This document shows positions 50,468-59,627 of a DNA stretch of 64,000 bases, in pieces. Origin of the DNA: Methylacidiphilum caldifontis (GTDB lineage: Bacteria; Verrucomicrobiota; Verrucomicrobiia; Methylacidiphilales; Methylacidiphilaceae); assembly GCF_017310505.1 (NCBI RefSeq), contig NZ_CP065957.1:806001-870000 (forward strand), in the 5' to 3' direction. The stretch's first letter is position 1; each line of letters opens with the position of its first letter. A model generated the notes under the pieces. That model had not been told where the DNA came from and did no database searches. It worked only from the letters and a program-made list of their open reading frames with translations. A program made the translations under genes and the position numbers.

Positions 50468-50830
50468 TTATATAGAAAAACTTTTCCCACATGAGCAATG
50501 AGAAAGCGCATTAGGGTTTCTTACAACAAAACCCTGATTTTGTAAGTCTTCAGAATAATCGAGGATAGAACCACTTATAAATAAAGCACTTTTAGGATCT
50601 ATGACGAGTTTGACCCCTCTAGCTTCAATAAGAATATCTTTTTCTTCTGGACCATCGACCAAGTCCATTTCATACTGAAGACCTGCACAGCCCCCACCTA
50701 CAACAGAGATTCTCAAAGCCCCTCCTTCTTTTCCACTTTGTTCAATGAACTCCTTTAATTTCGAAGCTGCTTTATCAGAAATAGCACAAAGCTTTTCGGA
50801 ACCCTTTGTAAATGACATACCCGTTTTCAT
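50468..50830 (-). CDS. Iron-sulfur cluster assembly A-type protein (IscA/ErpA/HesB-like)
   Basis: A 120-residue A-type carrier that binds and delivers [Fe-S] clusters. The three cysteines are in place: SVVGGGCAGLQYEMDLV and the C-terminal LSHCSCGKSFS. It fits a cell with many iron-sulfur enzymes such as the Ehr, radical SAM, FixC and nitrogenase proteins. It stands alone between the MFS gene and the exonuclease gene on the minus strand. The start may be ATG 50828-50830 or the ATG four codons in. Confidence 0.92.
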   Translation of the reverse strand: MKTGMSFTKGSEKLCAISDKAASKLKEFIEQSGKEGGALRISVVGGGCAGLQYEMDLVDGPEEKDILIEARGVKLVIDPKSALFISGSILDYSEDLQNQGFVVRNPNALSHCSCGKSFSI

Positions 50831-50910
50831 ACAAATATTTATAGATTAAATTAAAGCGGGAAAAAGAAAATACCAGTCATTTAAGCTGTTTTGTGCCTGT
50901 TTATTATTTT

Positions 50911-51798
50911 TTATTCGAAAAGACTTCCTGTATTATCAATTTTTTTTTCTGAACGCTCTTTGATCTCTTCAGCTAACTTTTTAAACTCGAATTTTTCGAA
51001 GAGTTTTTTTTGGGCTTCATAATCAGGGACTATCTTAAGCTGCTCAACAGGTAAGGGTAATTCGAGGTTATCTTTCAATTCCAACAGCTTCCAACTGATC
51101 ATAATCTGCTCTTTATTTTCGGCAAGGAGCTTAGCTAAACGTTTGTCAGAAATGTCTTGCGCATTAAGGAGTGCAAACAAAGAACCATACCGGGCAATCC
51201 ATTTGGCAGCAGTTTTCTTTCCGATGCCGGGAACCCCAGGAATGTTATCAACACTGTCTCCAGTCAAGGCAAGAACATCGGGAATCTGTCGAGGCTTGAC
51301 TAACCATTTTTCTTCAATTTCTCGCTGACCAATAAGCTTAAATTTGTTCTTTTCTACAGCGTATACACACACATGATCTCCAACTAGACTCATTAAATCC
51401 TTGTCATTAGTCGCAAGTATAACATCGATTCCTTTTTCAACCGCTTTTTTCGCGTAACTTGCGATCACATCATCAGCTTCTTGTCCTTCAACCTCTATGG
51501 GGCGGACTCCCAAAGCTTTGATCAACTCCTTGATCAACGGAAGCTGACTTTTTAAATCAGCAGGCATCTCGGGTCTATTGGCCTTGTAATCAGTTCTAAG
51601 AGCAAGCCGCGCAGCAGGCAACCCCCCATCAAATACCACCGCTCCCAGCTCAGGTTTTAGATCGGAAAGCATTCTGCGTATAACAATGGTTAAGCCATAG
51701 AGGGCATTGGTAGGCTCTCCAGAATGAGTAGAAAGAGAAGGTAGGGCATAAAAAGAACGAAAAGCATAGTAGTTACCGTCAACGAGGACAAGGCGCAT
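50911..51798 (-). CDS. Stand-alone 5'-3' exonuclease (Pol I N-terminal domain-like)
   Basis: A 295-residue flap endonuclease/5'-3' exonuclease. Metal-binding acids are visible in LVDGNYYAFRSFYALP, EGQEADDVIASYAKK and ATNDKDLMSLVGD, and the H3TH DNA-binding element in ALTGDSVDNIPGVPGIGKKT. In most bacteria this is the N-terminal third of DNA polymerase I; here it is separate, as in some lineages, and would remove RNA primers or repair flaps. It diverges from the ActC-ActD fusion gene. The start is ATG 51796-51798. Confidence 0.9.
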   Translation of the reverse strand: MRLVLVDGNYYAFRSFYALPSLSTHSGEPTNALYGLTIVIRRMLSDLKPELGAVVFDGGLPAARLALRTDYKANRPEMPADLKSQLPLIKELIKALGVRPIEVEGQEADDVIASYAKKAVEKGIDVILATNDKDLMSLVGDHVCVYAVEKNKFKLIGQREIEEKWLVKPRQIPDVLALTGDSVDNIPGVPGIGKKTAAKWIARYGSLFALLNAQDISDKRLAKLLAENKEQIMISWKLLELKDNLELPLPVEQLKIVPDYEAQKKLFEKFEFKKLAEEIKERSEKKIDNTGSLFE

Positions 51799-51966
51799 TT
51801 CTTAAAAAATCGATAAAAAAATCCCTTTGTCCAGATCATTTTAAAAAAGAAAAGGAAAAACTATAAAGATAATGCTGGATTTTATATCAACATTTTCATA
51901 ACCAAAAAGATAAGAATTTAATCTTGTTTTCATTCCATATTTTTCTTTAATTATTAATCAGAATAA

Positions 51967-51982
51967 TTGATTATATAATCAA
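51967..51982. promoter_or_regulatory. Perfect 16-base palindrome before the ActCD start
   Basis: TTGATTATATAATCAA is its own reverse complement and touches the first base of ATG 51982. It lies in the 180-base gap between divergent genes and includes a TATAAT word, so a bound repressor would block both transcription and the start codon. AT-rich palindromes can arise by chance. Confidence 0.35.
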
Positions 51983-54087
51983 TGAATGGAAATCCTTCCC
52001 GTGAAATTTCATTGGTAGGATTACCTGAACGGACAAAAGGGGAAGTGGAAATTGCAAGGCCTCCACTCCTTCCTTCTCACATTACCTTATCCTCTATTAG
52101 CAGAATCGTATTTAGTATTCTTTCGACCCCAATGGGAAAGTGGTGGAAATGGACCATCTCCATCACAAGTAGTCTTGCAGTGGTCTCCTTTTTGACCATG
52201 GTCTATGTGATTTCAACCGGAATTGGGGTATGGGGGAACCAATCTCCAGTGGTTTGGGGTTGGCCTATCGTAGACTTCGTGTTCTGGATTGGAATTGGAC
52301 ATGCAGGAACCCTCATATCGGCTATTTTACTTTTATCCCGACAAAAATGGAGAAATGCTGTTAATAGAGCTGCAGAAGCTTCAGCAATCTTCGCTGTAGC
52401 CAGTGGAGCCATATTCCCCGCAATTCACATTGGAAGACAATGGATGGGCTGGTATCTGTTTCCTGTCCCCTGGTCAGCGGGAATTTGGCAAAACCTAAGA
52501 GCAGCTCTCATGTGGGATGTCTTTGCTGTGCTGACTTACCTTACCGTCTCATTGCTTTATTGGTATTTAGGGATGATCCCTGACTTTGCAACTTTAAGAG
52601 AAAAAGAAAAAAATCCTTTTAAAAAAAGGCTTTGGGCTATTCTTTCATTGGGTTGGCTTGGTTCGGCTAGCCAGTGGATTCACTATGAAATGGGCTATCT
52701 CTGCCTTGCGGGGATTCTTACCCCTTTGGTTCTTTCCGTGCATTCTTTTGTTTCCTGCGATTTTGCTTCGACGATTCTTCCTGGCTGGCATGCAACGATT
52801 TTTCCACCCTATTTTGGTGTGGGTGCGATTTTCGGTGGATTTGCGATGATCCTTGTGTTGCTCATCCCTAGCCGAGCCCTTATTCCAAAGCTCAAAGAGT
52901 TAATTTTAGATGAGCATATCAACCAGATGGGTAAATGGCTTCTAGCTACTGGATCAATGGTCGGTTATGTTTATTTGATAGAGCTTTTCACAGCATGGTA
53001 CAGTGCTAATCCCTATGAGCGCTATGCTTTTTTGAATCGGATCAAAGGTCCCTATTTTTGGGCTTTTTGGTCTATGCTTTTTTGTAACAGTATCGCCCCT
53101 CAATTTCTTTGGATAAAATCTATTCGTGGTAATCCTCTTTCCCTCTTTTTTGTTGCTCTTTTGGCCAACGTGGGCATGTGGCTTGAACGCTTTGTCATCA
53201 TTATTATTTCCCTTCATAGGGATTTCTTGCCTTCATCCTGGAGAATCTATGTTCCTACAATCATTGATGTGTTGCTTTATGTGGGGTCCATAGGCCTTTT
53301 CTTGACTCTTTTTCTTCTCTTTTTACGTTTTCTACCCTCTGTAGCGATGTTTGAAGTTAAAACACTTGTTCATCCTCCTTTAAAGCATAAGAATATCCCT
53401 TTGTTTTCCTCCGGAGAGGAACATAAAATGCAGGAAGAATTAGCGTTGGCAAGTAATTTTTCGACTTTGTCTGGCCAAAAGGATGACTCAATGACACCGG
53501 AGAAAGGAAAGGATCTCTATGGGATTGGTGCAGAATTTTCTTCTCCTGAGCTTCTCTGCAGGGCAGCAGAAAAGCTAAAGCTTTTAGGCTTTAGGCAATT
53601 TGAACTTTATAGTCCTTATCCTTTTCACGAACTTTCCGAAGTAGGCACACTTAAAAAATCTTGGGTATCTCGTATCGTTTTGCTGGGAGGCATAGTGGGC
53701 TTTTTTTTGGCCTTGATTCTTGTAAGCACCATCTCACTACCTCGTCCAAGCCTATTGAAGCCTATGCTCAGTAGTTCTCTTCTTAGCCTTTTTTACCCCC
53801 TCGTCGTACAAGGCAAACCCTACTTTAGCTTGCCTACGTTTATCCCTATTTTTTTTGAATTGACCGCTCTGTTCGCTTCATTCGGTGCTTTTTTTGGGAT
53901 ATTGTTCTGTGGAGGCTTATTTAAGTTTTACCACCCTCTGTTTTCATGGAAAAGATATAACGATCGAGGGATGGATGACGGCTTTTTCCTCGTGGTCAAA
54001 AAAACAGATCCTCTTTTTTCTTCTAATCTTTATTCAATGCTTTTTCGACTTGGAGCGAGCGGAGTGGATCCTATTGCCGAATATTGA
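51982..54087 (+). CDS. Alternative complex III ActC-ActD fusion (NrfD-DUF3341)
   Basis: A 701-residue membrane protein. Residues about 50-455 are a NrfD/PsrC-type ActC with about ten helices (WIGIGHAGTLISAILLLSRQ, SGAIFPAIHIGRQWMGWYLF, PGWHATIFPPYFGVGAIFGG). Residues about 510-701 are ActD (DUF3341): LYGIGAEFSSPELLCRAAE, RQFELYSPYPFHEL, two helices and FYHPLFSWKRYNDRGMDDGF. In alternative complex III these subunits are separate and sit with ActA, B, E and F for quinol oxidation; here no other act gene is near. It may be a paralogue or a stray subunit. No ribosome site is visible. Domain calls are strong. Confidence 0.85.
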   Translation: MNGNPSREISLVGLPERTKGEVEIARPPLLPSHITLSSISRIVFSILSTPMGKWWKWTISITSSLAVVSFLTMVYVISTGIGVWGNQSPVVWGWPIVDFVFWIGIGHAGTLISAILLLSRQKWRNAVNRAAEASAIFAVASGAIFPAIHIGRQWMGWYLFPVPWSAGIWQNLRAALMWDVFAVLTYLTVSLLYWYLGMIPDFATLREKEKNPFKKRLWAILSLGWLGSASQWIHYEMGYLCLAGILTPLVLSVHSFVSCDFASTILPGWHATIFPPYFGVGAIFGGFAMILVLLIPSRALIPKLKELILDEHINQMGKWLLATGSMVGYVYLIELFTAWYSANPYERYAFLNRIKGPYFWAFWSMLFCNSIAPQFLWIKSIRGNPLSLFFVALLANVGMWLERFVIIIISLHRDFLPSSWRIYVPTIIDVLLYVGSIGLFLTLFLLFLRFLPSVAMFEVKTLVHPPLKHKNIPLFSSGEEHKMQEELALASNFSTLSGQKDDSMTPEKGKDLYGIGAEFSSPELLCRAAEKLKLLGFRQFELYSPYPFHELSEVGTLKKSWVSRIVLLGGIVGFFLALILVSTISLPRPSLLKPMLSSSLLSLFYPLVVQGKPYFSLPTFIPIFFELTALFASFGAFFGILFCGGLFKFYHPLFSWKRYNDRGMDDGFFLVVKKTDPLFSSNLYSMLFRLGASGVDPIAEY

Positions 54088-54120
54088 CTTTTGCTGTGGA
54101 GATTGAATATCAAGCTTCAC

Positions 54121-54594
54121 TCATGAGGGAGGAGGGGGAAAAAGAGGTTTGAAAGGATGAGGCATTGTCAATCCTGGGGGAAAAGGCAGAACGGGCAATA
54201 TCCTCTCGCCTATTTTTTCGTTATTGACAAGGACGACTACACTGTAGTTGCCCTTTTGGCTAACCATAAAGGGGGGAAGAGGAATAACAAGATCAAGGGT
54301 TGTCGTTTCTTCAAAAGGGGGACTGTCTGGGGAAAAGTCGATCTTTGCTGAAGAACTCGTCAGTACATGACCAGAGTTTGGATCTTCAACCCTCGCTGTC
54401 ACATCGAAAGATGAAATTTTACCACGCAAGTGAGTAAGCAACAAAGAAAGGAAGAAAGGGGGAGTAAAAAAAGGAAACTGGGGAAAATAAAGCTTGTTGA
54501 AAGAGTTAATGATAGAAAGCTTATCGGTTCCTTTTTCTCTTAAGACAAATTCAGAAAACAAAATAGCCTGACAAAGAGCCGGTTCTTGTTCCAC
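54121..54594 (-). CDS. DUF6941-like hypothetical protein
   Basis: A 157-residue protein with the look of DUF6941: an N-terminal CQAILFSEFVLREKGTDKLS (domain opening of a short cytoplasmic beta-rich protein), VTARVEDPNSGHVLTSSSAK in the middle and GNYSVVVLVNNEKIGERILP near the end. Members are of unknown function and resemble a C2-like or immunoglobulin-like beta sandwich. No signal peptide. It stands alone, convergent with the ActC-ActD gene. Family call moderately sure. Confidence 0.65.
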   Translation of the reverse strand: MEQEPALCQAILFSEFVLREKGTDKLSIINSFNKLYFPQFPFFTPPFFLSLLLTHLRGKISSFDVTARVEDPNSGHVLTSSSAKIDFSPDSPPFEETTTLDLVIPLPPFMVSQKGNYSVVVLVNNEKIGERILPVLPFPPGLTMPHPFKPLFPPPPS

Positions 54595-54667
54595 AAAACA
54601 TTTTTAGATGTTCTTTTTTTTTAACGCAATAGAAGAATAAAAAATATTTTTTAGAAATGAGTTATAC

Positions 54668-55171
54668 TTATTTATTTTTAACCTCAAGCGGTTTTGAAGA
54701 ATCAGTAGGATGTAAAGAAAACTCTTTTCGAAGATCTTCTTCCAACTCTTTAGCCAGTTCCCTTCTTCGCGCTTCGGTTTCCTGGATAAATTTTTTCTCT
54801 AATTCTAACCTTTTACTCCAGAATTTTTTTTCAAAAACATTCAGTTGGTCTTCATTTAGAGTTAACCCCATCTGCCTGGCTTTTGCCCGAGCCAGCTCTT
54901 TTTGTTTATTACGCATGATTGCAATTCGCTGCAGAAACCACCCTTTTTCCTCCAGGTTCATTTGAGTGAATTTAGGCCACTTGAAAAGTTCCTTGATTAA
55001 ATCTTCATCTGGAAGATAGAGGACTTCAAATATTTTTTCCCTCACATCGACATCTTGAGACCATAAAGGCATAAATGTTGAACCCTGCCCTCTTGACTGA
55101 GAGTAGCCATAACCGTTTAAAAAGCCTGTTACCAACAAAACAATCAAAAAGAAAGAGTTTCTTCTGACCAT
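54668..55171 (-). CDS. Secreted helical hypothetical protein
   Basis: A 167-residue protein with a signal peptide (RRNSFFLIVLLVTGFLNGYG) and a long, highly charged helical body, for example WFLQRIAIMRNKQKELARAK and KKFIQETEARRRELAKELEE. This architecture resembles Spy/CpxP-like or DUF3106-type periplasmic proteins, often paired with a small membrane protein and a sigma factor. The start overlaps the end of the next upstream gene by 28 bases, so the two are a pair. Function unknown. Confidence 0.68.
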   Translation of the reverse strand: MVRRNSFFLIVLLVTGFLNGYGYSQSRGQGSTFMPLWSQDVDVREKIFEVLYLPDEDLIKELFKWPKFTQMNLEEKGWFLQRIAIMRNKQKELARAKARQMGLTLNEDQLNVFEKKFWSKRLELEKKFIQETEARRRELAKELEEDLRKEFSLHPTDSSKPLEVKNK

Positions 55172-55509
55172 ATTTCTTCAGTGACTTCGCTTACAGCCGA
55201 AACCGGTTTATCAAGTGAAACGAGTGCGGTTCCCTCATCCATAACATTCTCAATGATCACTTCCAAGGAGTTAAAAATCTGGTCCCTCATCCAGGATTGC
55301 ATGCATCTTTGACCAATACTCAAAAGGCTCGTCGAAAGAAGAAAAACAAAGCAGAACCCTGCAAGGAGCCTGAGAGCCTTTTCCCTTTTCTTACATTGAA
55401 TCTTTTCGTAATGAAGCCTAGCCTTAAACCTATCCATAAAATGTGGATCTGGTTTTGGGTAGGGACTTGCCTTTTTGATTTGTTCCCAAATCTCTTCAAA
55501 GTCATCCAT
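55144..55509 (-). CDS. Small single-pass membrane protein, anti-sigma-like
   Basis: A 121-residue protein with a short cytoplasmic N-terminus (MDDFEEIWEQIKKASPYPKP, then FMDRFKARLHYEK) and one membrane helix (LLAGFCFVFLLSTSLLSIGQ), then about 50 acidic periplasmic residues. It resembles the membrane partner in sigma/anti-sigma pairs, but no sigma factor gene precedes it. Start ATG 55507-55509 has GGGAAG just upstream. It overlaps the downstream helical protein gene, so the two are co-translated. Confidence 0.65.
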   Translation of the reverse strand: MDDFEEIWEQIKKASPYPKPDPHFMDRFKARLHYEKIQCKKREKALRLLAGFCFVFLLSTSLLSIGQRCMQSWMRDQIFNSLEVIIENVMDEGTALVSLDKPVSAVSEVTEEIWSEETLSF

Positions 55510-55749
55510 ACTCTTCCCTATAAGCTCTAATGATATAAAAGGGCTCACTACAATTATGTAGCGAACAAATTTATTATAATAAATAATCTCTTAGCCTTTT
55601 TTACCACAAATAACATATATTGCAAATAACTATGCTTTAGAAAAATTTATAATTTTGATTTTGCACTTGCAATCGCTAGATATTGGACTGGGGATTGAAG
55701 ACCTATAAAGCAATCAGGTTTATTGAAAGTTTTTCATTTTCAGCCAATT

Positions 55750-56766
55750 TTAAAACCGGTAACCTTCGGTACAAAACCACTGGACAAAACGCCGTATTCC
55801 TTCTTCAAGGGAAGTCTTGGGGCTATAACCAATCTCCTTTTCAAGTGTTGTCGTATCGGCATAAGTACACTCCACGTCTCCTGGAGGCATAGGCAAGAAT
55901 TTTATATGAGCTTTCTTTCCCAAATAGTTCTCGATTAATTTGACCAGCGTGATAATGTCTTCAGGCTGTCTATTACCCACATTATGGATCCGAAAGGGAG
56001 CCGTACTTATTGAAGGATCTGTGAAGTCTCCTAATTGCTCTTTTCCTTTTTTCGGGGGAGAATCAATCAGTCGAATTACTGCCTCAACAACATCATCCAC
56101 GTAGGTATAATCCCTTTTGAGTTTACCCTCAGCGTACACTTCGATAGGCTGCTCAGAATAAATCGATTGGGTAAATTTATAGTATGCCATGTCGGGTCGC
56201 CCCCATGGTCCATAGACCGTAAAAAAACGCAAGCAGCTTATGGGGATTTCAAAGAGATGGCTATATGCATGAGCTATAAGTTCGGCTGCCTTTTTTGTAG
56301 CCGCATAAATACTTACAGGATGATCCGCTGGATGATTGACTTTAAAAGGAATGATTCGGTTCATCCCGTAAACAGAACTTGAACTAGCCAAAATAAAGTG
56401 CTCTATTCCTCCTTTACGACAAGACTCCAAAATAGGGATGCTTCCAGAGACATTAGATTGTGCATAGCTATAAGGATCGATCAAGCTATACCTTACACCA
56501 GCCTGTGCTGCGTAATGAATTACGCATTGGGGCTTAAAGTCTAAAAAAAGTGCCTCTATCCTCATTTTATCTATCAAGTCAACCTTCTCGAACAAAAATT
56601 CAGTATAGCTGCTCAGTATTTTTAGCCGAGCTTCTTTGAGTCTAACCGAATAATAGGGATTGAGATTATCAATACCCAGTACTTTGAATCCCTCTTCAAG
56701 AAGGCGCTTTGAAGTAGAAAATCCGAGGAAACCCGCCGCACCACTGATCAATATCTTCTTTGTCAT
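55750..56766 (-). CDS. NAD-dependent epimerase, UDP-glucuronate 4-epimerase-like
   Basis: A 338-residue extended SDR. The N-terminus ILISGAAGFLGFSTSKRLLE is followed by GIDNLNPYYSVRLKEARLKI, the hallmark of UDP-glucuronate 4-epimerases (capI/gae type). The catalytic residues are in SSSSVYG and VSIYAATKKA, and RFFTVYGPWGRPDMAYYKF is also family-specific. It makes UDP-galacturonate for surface polysaccharide. Start ATG 56764-56766 lies inside the end of the UbiD-like gene by 4 bases, so they share a transcript although no functional link is evident. Confidence 0.87.
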   Translation of the reverse strand: MTKKILISGAAGFLGFSTSKRLLEEGFKVLGIDNLNPYYSVRLKEARLKILSSYTEFLFEKVDLIDKMRIEALFLDFKPQCVIHYAAQAGVRYSLIDPYSYAQSNVSGSIPILESCRKGGIEHFILASSSSVYGMNRIIPFKVNHPADHPVSIYAATKKAAELIAHAYSHLFEIPISCLRFFTVYGPWGRPDMAYYKFTQSIYSEQPIEVYAEGKLKRDYTYVDDVVEAVIRLIDSPPKKGKEQLGDFTDPSISTAPFRIHNVGNRQPEDIITLVKLIENYLGKKAHIKFLPMPPGDVECTYADTTTLEKEIGYSPKTSLEEGIRRFVQWFCTEGYRF

Positions 56767-58247
56767 TTTTTTCCCCACAGTGTTCTTGGAAATTTTTCTT
56801 CCATTTTTTGAATGATCTCTTTAGGCATAACAATCTTTTCTGGCCATTCCCTTTTATAACCTTCCGAGGGGAGCTTTTTTGTGGCATCTATGCCCACATG
56901 AGAACCGATATTTGGCAACGATTGGGCATGATCAAGGCTATCACAGGGAGCCCGAGTGAATAAAAAATCCCTTTGGGGATCAACGTTGGCACAAAGATGA
57001 AAAAGAACTTGAGAGGTATTATGCACATCAACATCCTCGTCGACAACAACAATAATTTTCGTAAACATCATCTGGCCCATACCCCATAATCCATGCATTA
57101 CCTTGTAAGCCTGGAAAGGATATTGCTTTTTAATCGAAACAAAAAGAAGGTTATGGAAAACCCCTTCTGGAGGCAGAGCGATATCCACAACTTCGGGAAA
57201 ATTCATTTTCAACAGGGGCATGAACATTTTCAGGCTTGTCGTCCCCAAGTAATAATCTTCCATTGGAGGAATACCCACAATGGTAGCCGGAAAAACCGCT
57301 TTTCGCCGAAAAGTAATGGCTTTGGCATGAAAAGTAGGATAAAGATCTACAGGAGTATAGAAACCGGTGTGATCACCAAAAGGTCCTTCAGCTCTAAGAT
57401 CAAGAGGATCTACTATTCCTTCGATGACGATATCGGCTTCTGCGGGTACCTCAAGATCTATGGTTTTGCATCGAACCATGGGAATGCCTTCTTTCCTTAA
57501 GAAGCCTGCAAATACCACCTCATCCACCCCATCAGGGAGTGGAGCGGTTGCCGCAAAGGTGAGCAGGGGATCACCTCCTAAACAGATAGCTACAGGCATC
57601 AGTTTTTTTTCTATAGCGTATTGCTGGCTATGGCGCGCTCCCACCTTATGAATCTGCCAATGCATAGCAGCCGTCTTTTGATCGAAAACTTGTATCCTGT
57701 ACATTCCCACATTTCTTTTCTCTGTAAGAGGATCCACTGAAAAAACTTGAGGCAAGGTAATATATCCTCCCCCATCCTTAGGCCAACATTTTAAAACAGG
57801 CAGATCGAGCAGGCCCAGGGGAGGATTTTCCTGGTCGAGAAGTACAACTTCTTCTTGACAATGAGCTGAACTGACCATTCTCGGCCTAGATTTGAAAAAG
57901 TCAATCCCTTTACGTATCAGCTTCAAGCCTTCAAAAAAGCCCTGAGGAGTTTCAGCTTTTAATAAAGCCTGAATTTCTTCGACAATTTCATCAATTTTCT
58001 TGCCCAACACGATCTCCATTCTTTTCCAGGATCCAAAAGCATTAATAAGAAGGGGAAAATGGGAAATTTTTCCTTTCAATAAAATAGGCTTTTCAAAAAA
58101 AAGGGCATATCCTCCTCCCTGACTCTTCATTTCCCGGTCGGCAAGAGCAGTAATTTCAAGTTCAGTGTGTACAGGCCCTTTGATCCGTATAAGCTCTCCT
58201 TCTTCTTCCAGTCTCTGGGCAAATTGTTCAAAACAATGAATAGCCAT
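56763..58247 (-). CDS. UbiD family decarboxylase
   Basis: A 494-residue prenylated-FMN-dependent decarboxylase. Features: YALFFEKPILLKGKISHFPL, SAHCQEEVVLLDQENPPLGL, GVDEVVFAGFLRKEGIPMV, LDLRAEGPFGDHTGFYTP (active-site Glu region) and KIIVVVDEDVDVHNTSQVLF. Members act in ubiquinone or menaquinone synthesis or on aromatic acids; which one applies here is not visible, though menaquinone (futalosine) synthesis is common in this phylum. Start ATG 58245-58247 fits the family; a longer frame to 58295 is unsupported. Confidence 0.9.
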   Translation of the reverse strand: MAIHCFEQFAQRLEEEGELIRIKGPVHTELEITALADREMKSQGGGYALFFEKPILLKGKISHFPLLINAFGSWKRMEIVLGKKIDEIVEEIQALLKAETPQGFFEGLKLIRKGIDFFKSRPRMVSSAHCQEEVVLLDQENPPLGLLDLPVLKCWPKDGGGYITLPQVFSVDPLTEKRNVGMYRIQVFDQKTAAMHWQIHKVGARHSQQYAIEKKLMPVAICLGGDPLLTFAATAPLPDGVDEVVFAGFLRKEGIPMVRCKTIDLEVPAEADIVIEGIVDPLDLRAEGPFGDHTGFYTPVDLYPTFHAKAITFRRKAVFPATIVGIPPMEDYYLGTTSLKMFMPLLKMNFPEVVDIALPPEGVFHNLLFVSIKKQYPFQAYKVMHGLWGMGQMMFTKIIVVVDEDVDVHNTSQVLFHLCANVDPQRDFLFTRAPCDSLDHAQSLPNIGSHVGIDATKKLPSEGYKREWPEKIVMPKEIIQKMEEKFPRTLWGKK

Positions 58248-58423
58248 AAAGAAATAAATAAAAGGGTTGAAAATTCTATTATCGGTTCTCTTCAAAAACA
58301 GAAAATCATTTTTTTCTAAATTAGCTTTTATGCTGAATGTTTTTCCTTGAACACAAGGATATTAATCTTTAAAAAAGTTCTCATCTATTTTATAACTCAA
58401 AAATTATAGAGGAGGAAAATATT

Positions 58424-59122
58424 ATGAAACTTTCTCAAGGATCTCGTAGCAAAAGCAAGATGTACGGAAGCTTACTTTTGTTGCTTAGCTTTTTCTTTTT
58501 GAGCACCCCACTTCGGGCTTCATGGGACTTTCAGAAGACAATAGATCATTCCACAGATGTGGTCAAAGAATTTAAAAAGGATCCCAAAAAAGGTATTCCC
58601 GAGTCTGTGTTTAACAAGGCCAAAGGGGTTGCTGTTTTAAGGGTTTCCGAAGCAGGATTTATTTTTAGTGGGGAAAGCGGTCATGGATTGGTCATTGCTA
58701 GACAAGGCAATAGTTGGTCAGCCCCATCAGCCATTTCAGCTTCAGGGATGGGATTTGGACTTCAGGTAGGGGGAGAAACAACTCATTATATCTTCATCTT
58801 AAATACGAAAAAAGCGGTTGATACTTTTGCGCGGGGTGGAAAATTTAAACTAAAAGGTGAAATGGAAGGGGTTGCAGGGCCTACAACGGAAACTGCACAT
58901 AGGCCTAAATCCCATATCTACGTTTACAAAAGAAGTAAAGGTTTTTTTGGAGGACTTGCCTTATCAGGATTAGACATAGCGGAAGCCAAGGACACCAACA
59001 AAAGGTATTACCATAGAGAGGTCAGTTCATCTGAGATCCTGAGTGGTAAAGTAGCGGTACCCAAAGGAGCCCATAAACTCATCCATGCTTTGAACGCTCC
59101 TTATGGATCCAAAAAGAGCTAA
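58424..59122 (+). CDS. SYLF (Ysc84-type) lipid-binding domain protein
   Basis: A 232-residue secreted protein. The signal peptide (YGSLLLLLSFFFLSTPLRA) is followed by a SYLF domain with FNKAKGVAVLRVSEAGFIFS, GLVIARQGNSWSAPSAISAS, HYIFILNTKKAVDTFARGG and KSHIYVYKRSKGFFGGLALS. The domain binds phosphoinositides in eukaryotes; the bacterial role is unknown, probably at the envelope. AGAGGAGG precedes the ATG. After the TAA at 59120 the same frame stays open to 59227. Confidence 0.88.
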   Translation: MKLSQGSRSKSKMYGSLLLLLSFFFLSTPLRASWDFQKTIDHSTDVVKEFKKDPKKGIPESVFNKAKGVAVLRVSEAGFIFSGESGHGLVIARQGNSWSAPSAISASGMGFGLQVGGETTHYIFILNTKKAVDTFARGGKFKLKGEMEGVAGPTTETAHRPKSHIYVYKRSKGFFGGLALSGLDIAEAKDTNKRYYHREVSSSEILSGKVAVPKGAHKLIHALNAPYGSKKS

Positions 59123-59342
59123 ACATATCCCCTAAAGGCTAAATCCCTGGATCAAGCCCGTATTGATCTTGACCTAGAGGAAGTTGACTCACTTAAATAC
59201 GTCGGCTCGGAAAGTCTTGCCAAATAAGCCGAAAATGTTCATAGGGTGGGGTTATAAACTTAATCCTTTTTGGCGTCATCTTTTTTCGAGCCGGCCTTAA
59301 GGGGCTGTGAATAATTAAAAAGAAAACCATTTAATTTCTTTC

Positions 59343-59627
59343 TTAACCAAACTTATAGAGAATCCCATATCCTCCCCTGGGATACTCCCAGAGTATGTTT
59401 TTATGCTCAAGGCAAATGACCTGACATGTTCCACATTCCAGACAACCATCGGTAATCAAGGAAACCGCGCTATCTGTGCCTTTCCGATAACACCCAGCAG
59501 GGCAAAGAACGGTACAGATCTTGTGGGAGCATAATGAACAGATTTCCCGATCCTTGATCTTAATATGCGGTCTTCCTTCGTCGACACGATAGCGGTTCTG
59601 GTAGAGTTTTTCTTCAACCTGTATCAT
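59343..59627 (-). CDS. fixX: Ferredoxin-like protein FixX
   Basis: A 94-residue ferredoxin of the electron-bifurcating FixABCX complex. Cysteines are in ICSLCSHKICTVLCPAGCY and GCLECGTCQVICLEHKN, the arrangement of FixX/ETF-QO ferredoxins. It carries electrons from FixC to the quinone pool side of the complex. Start ATG 59625-59627 has GGAGGG 7 bases upstream and an ATGA overlap with the fixC stop, which decides against the ATG five codons earlier. Confidence 0.92.
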   Translation of the reverse strand: MIQVEEKLYQNRYRVDEGRPHIKIKDREICSLCSHKICTVLCPAGCYRKGTDSAVSLITDGCLECGTCQVICLEHKNILWEYPRGGYGILYKFG

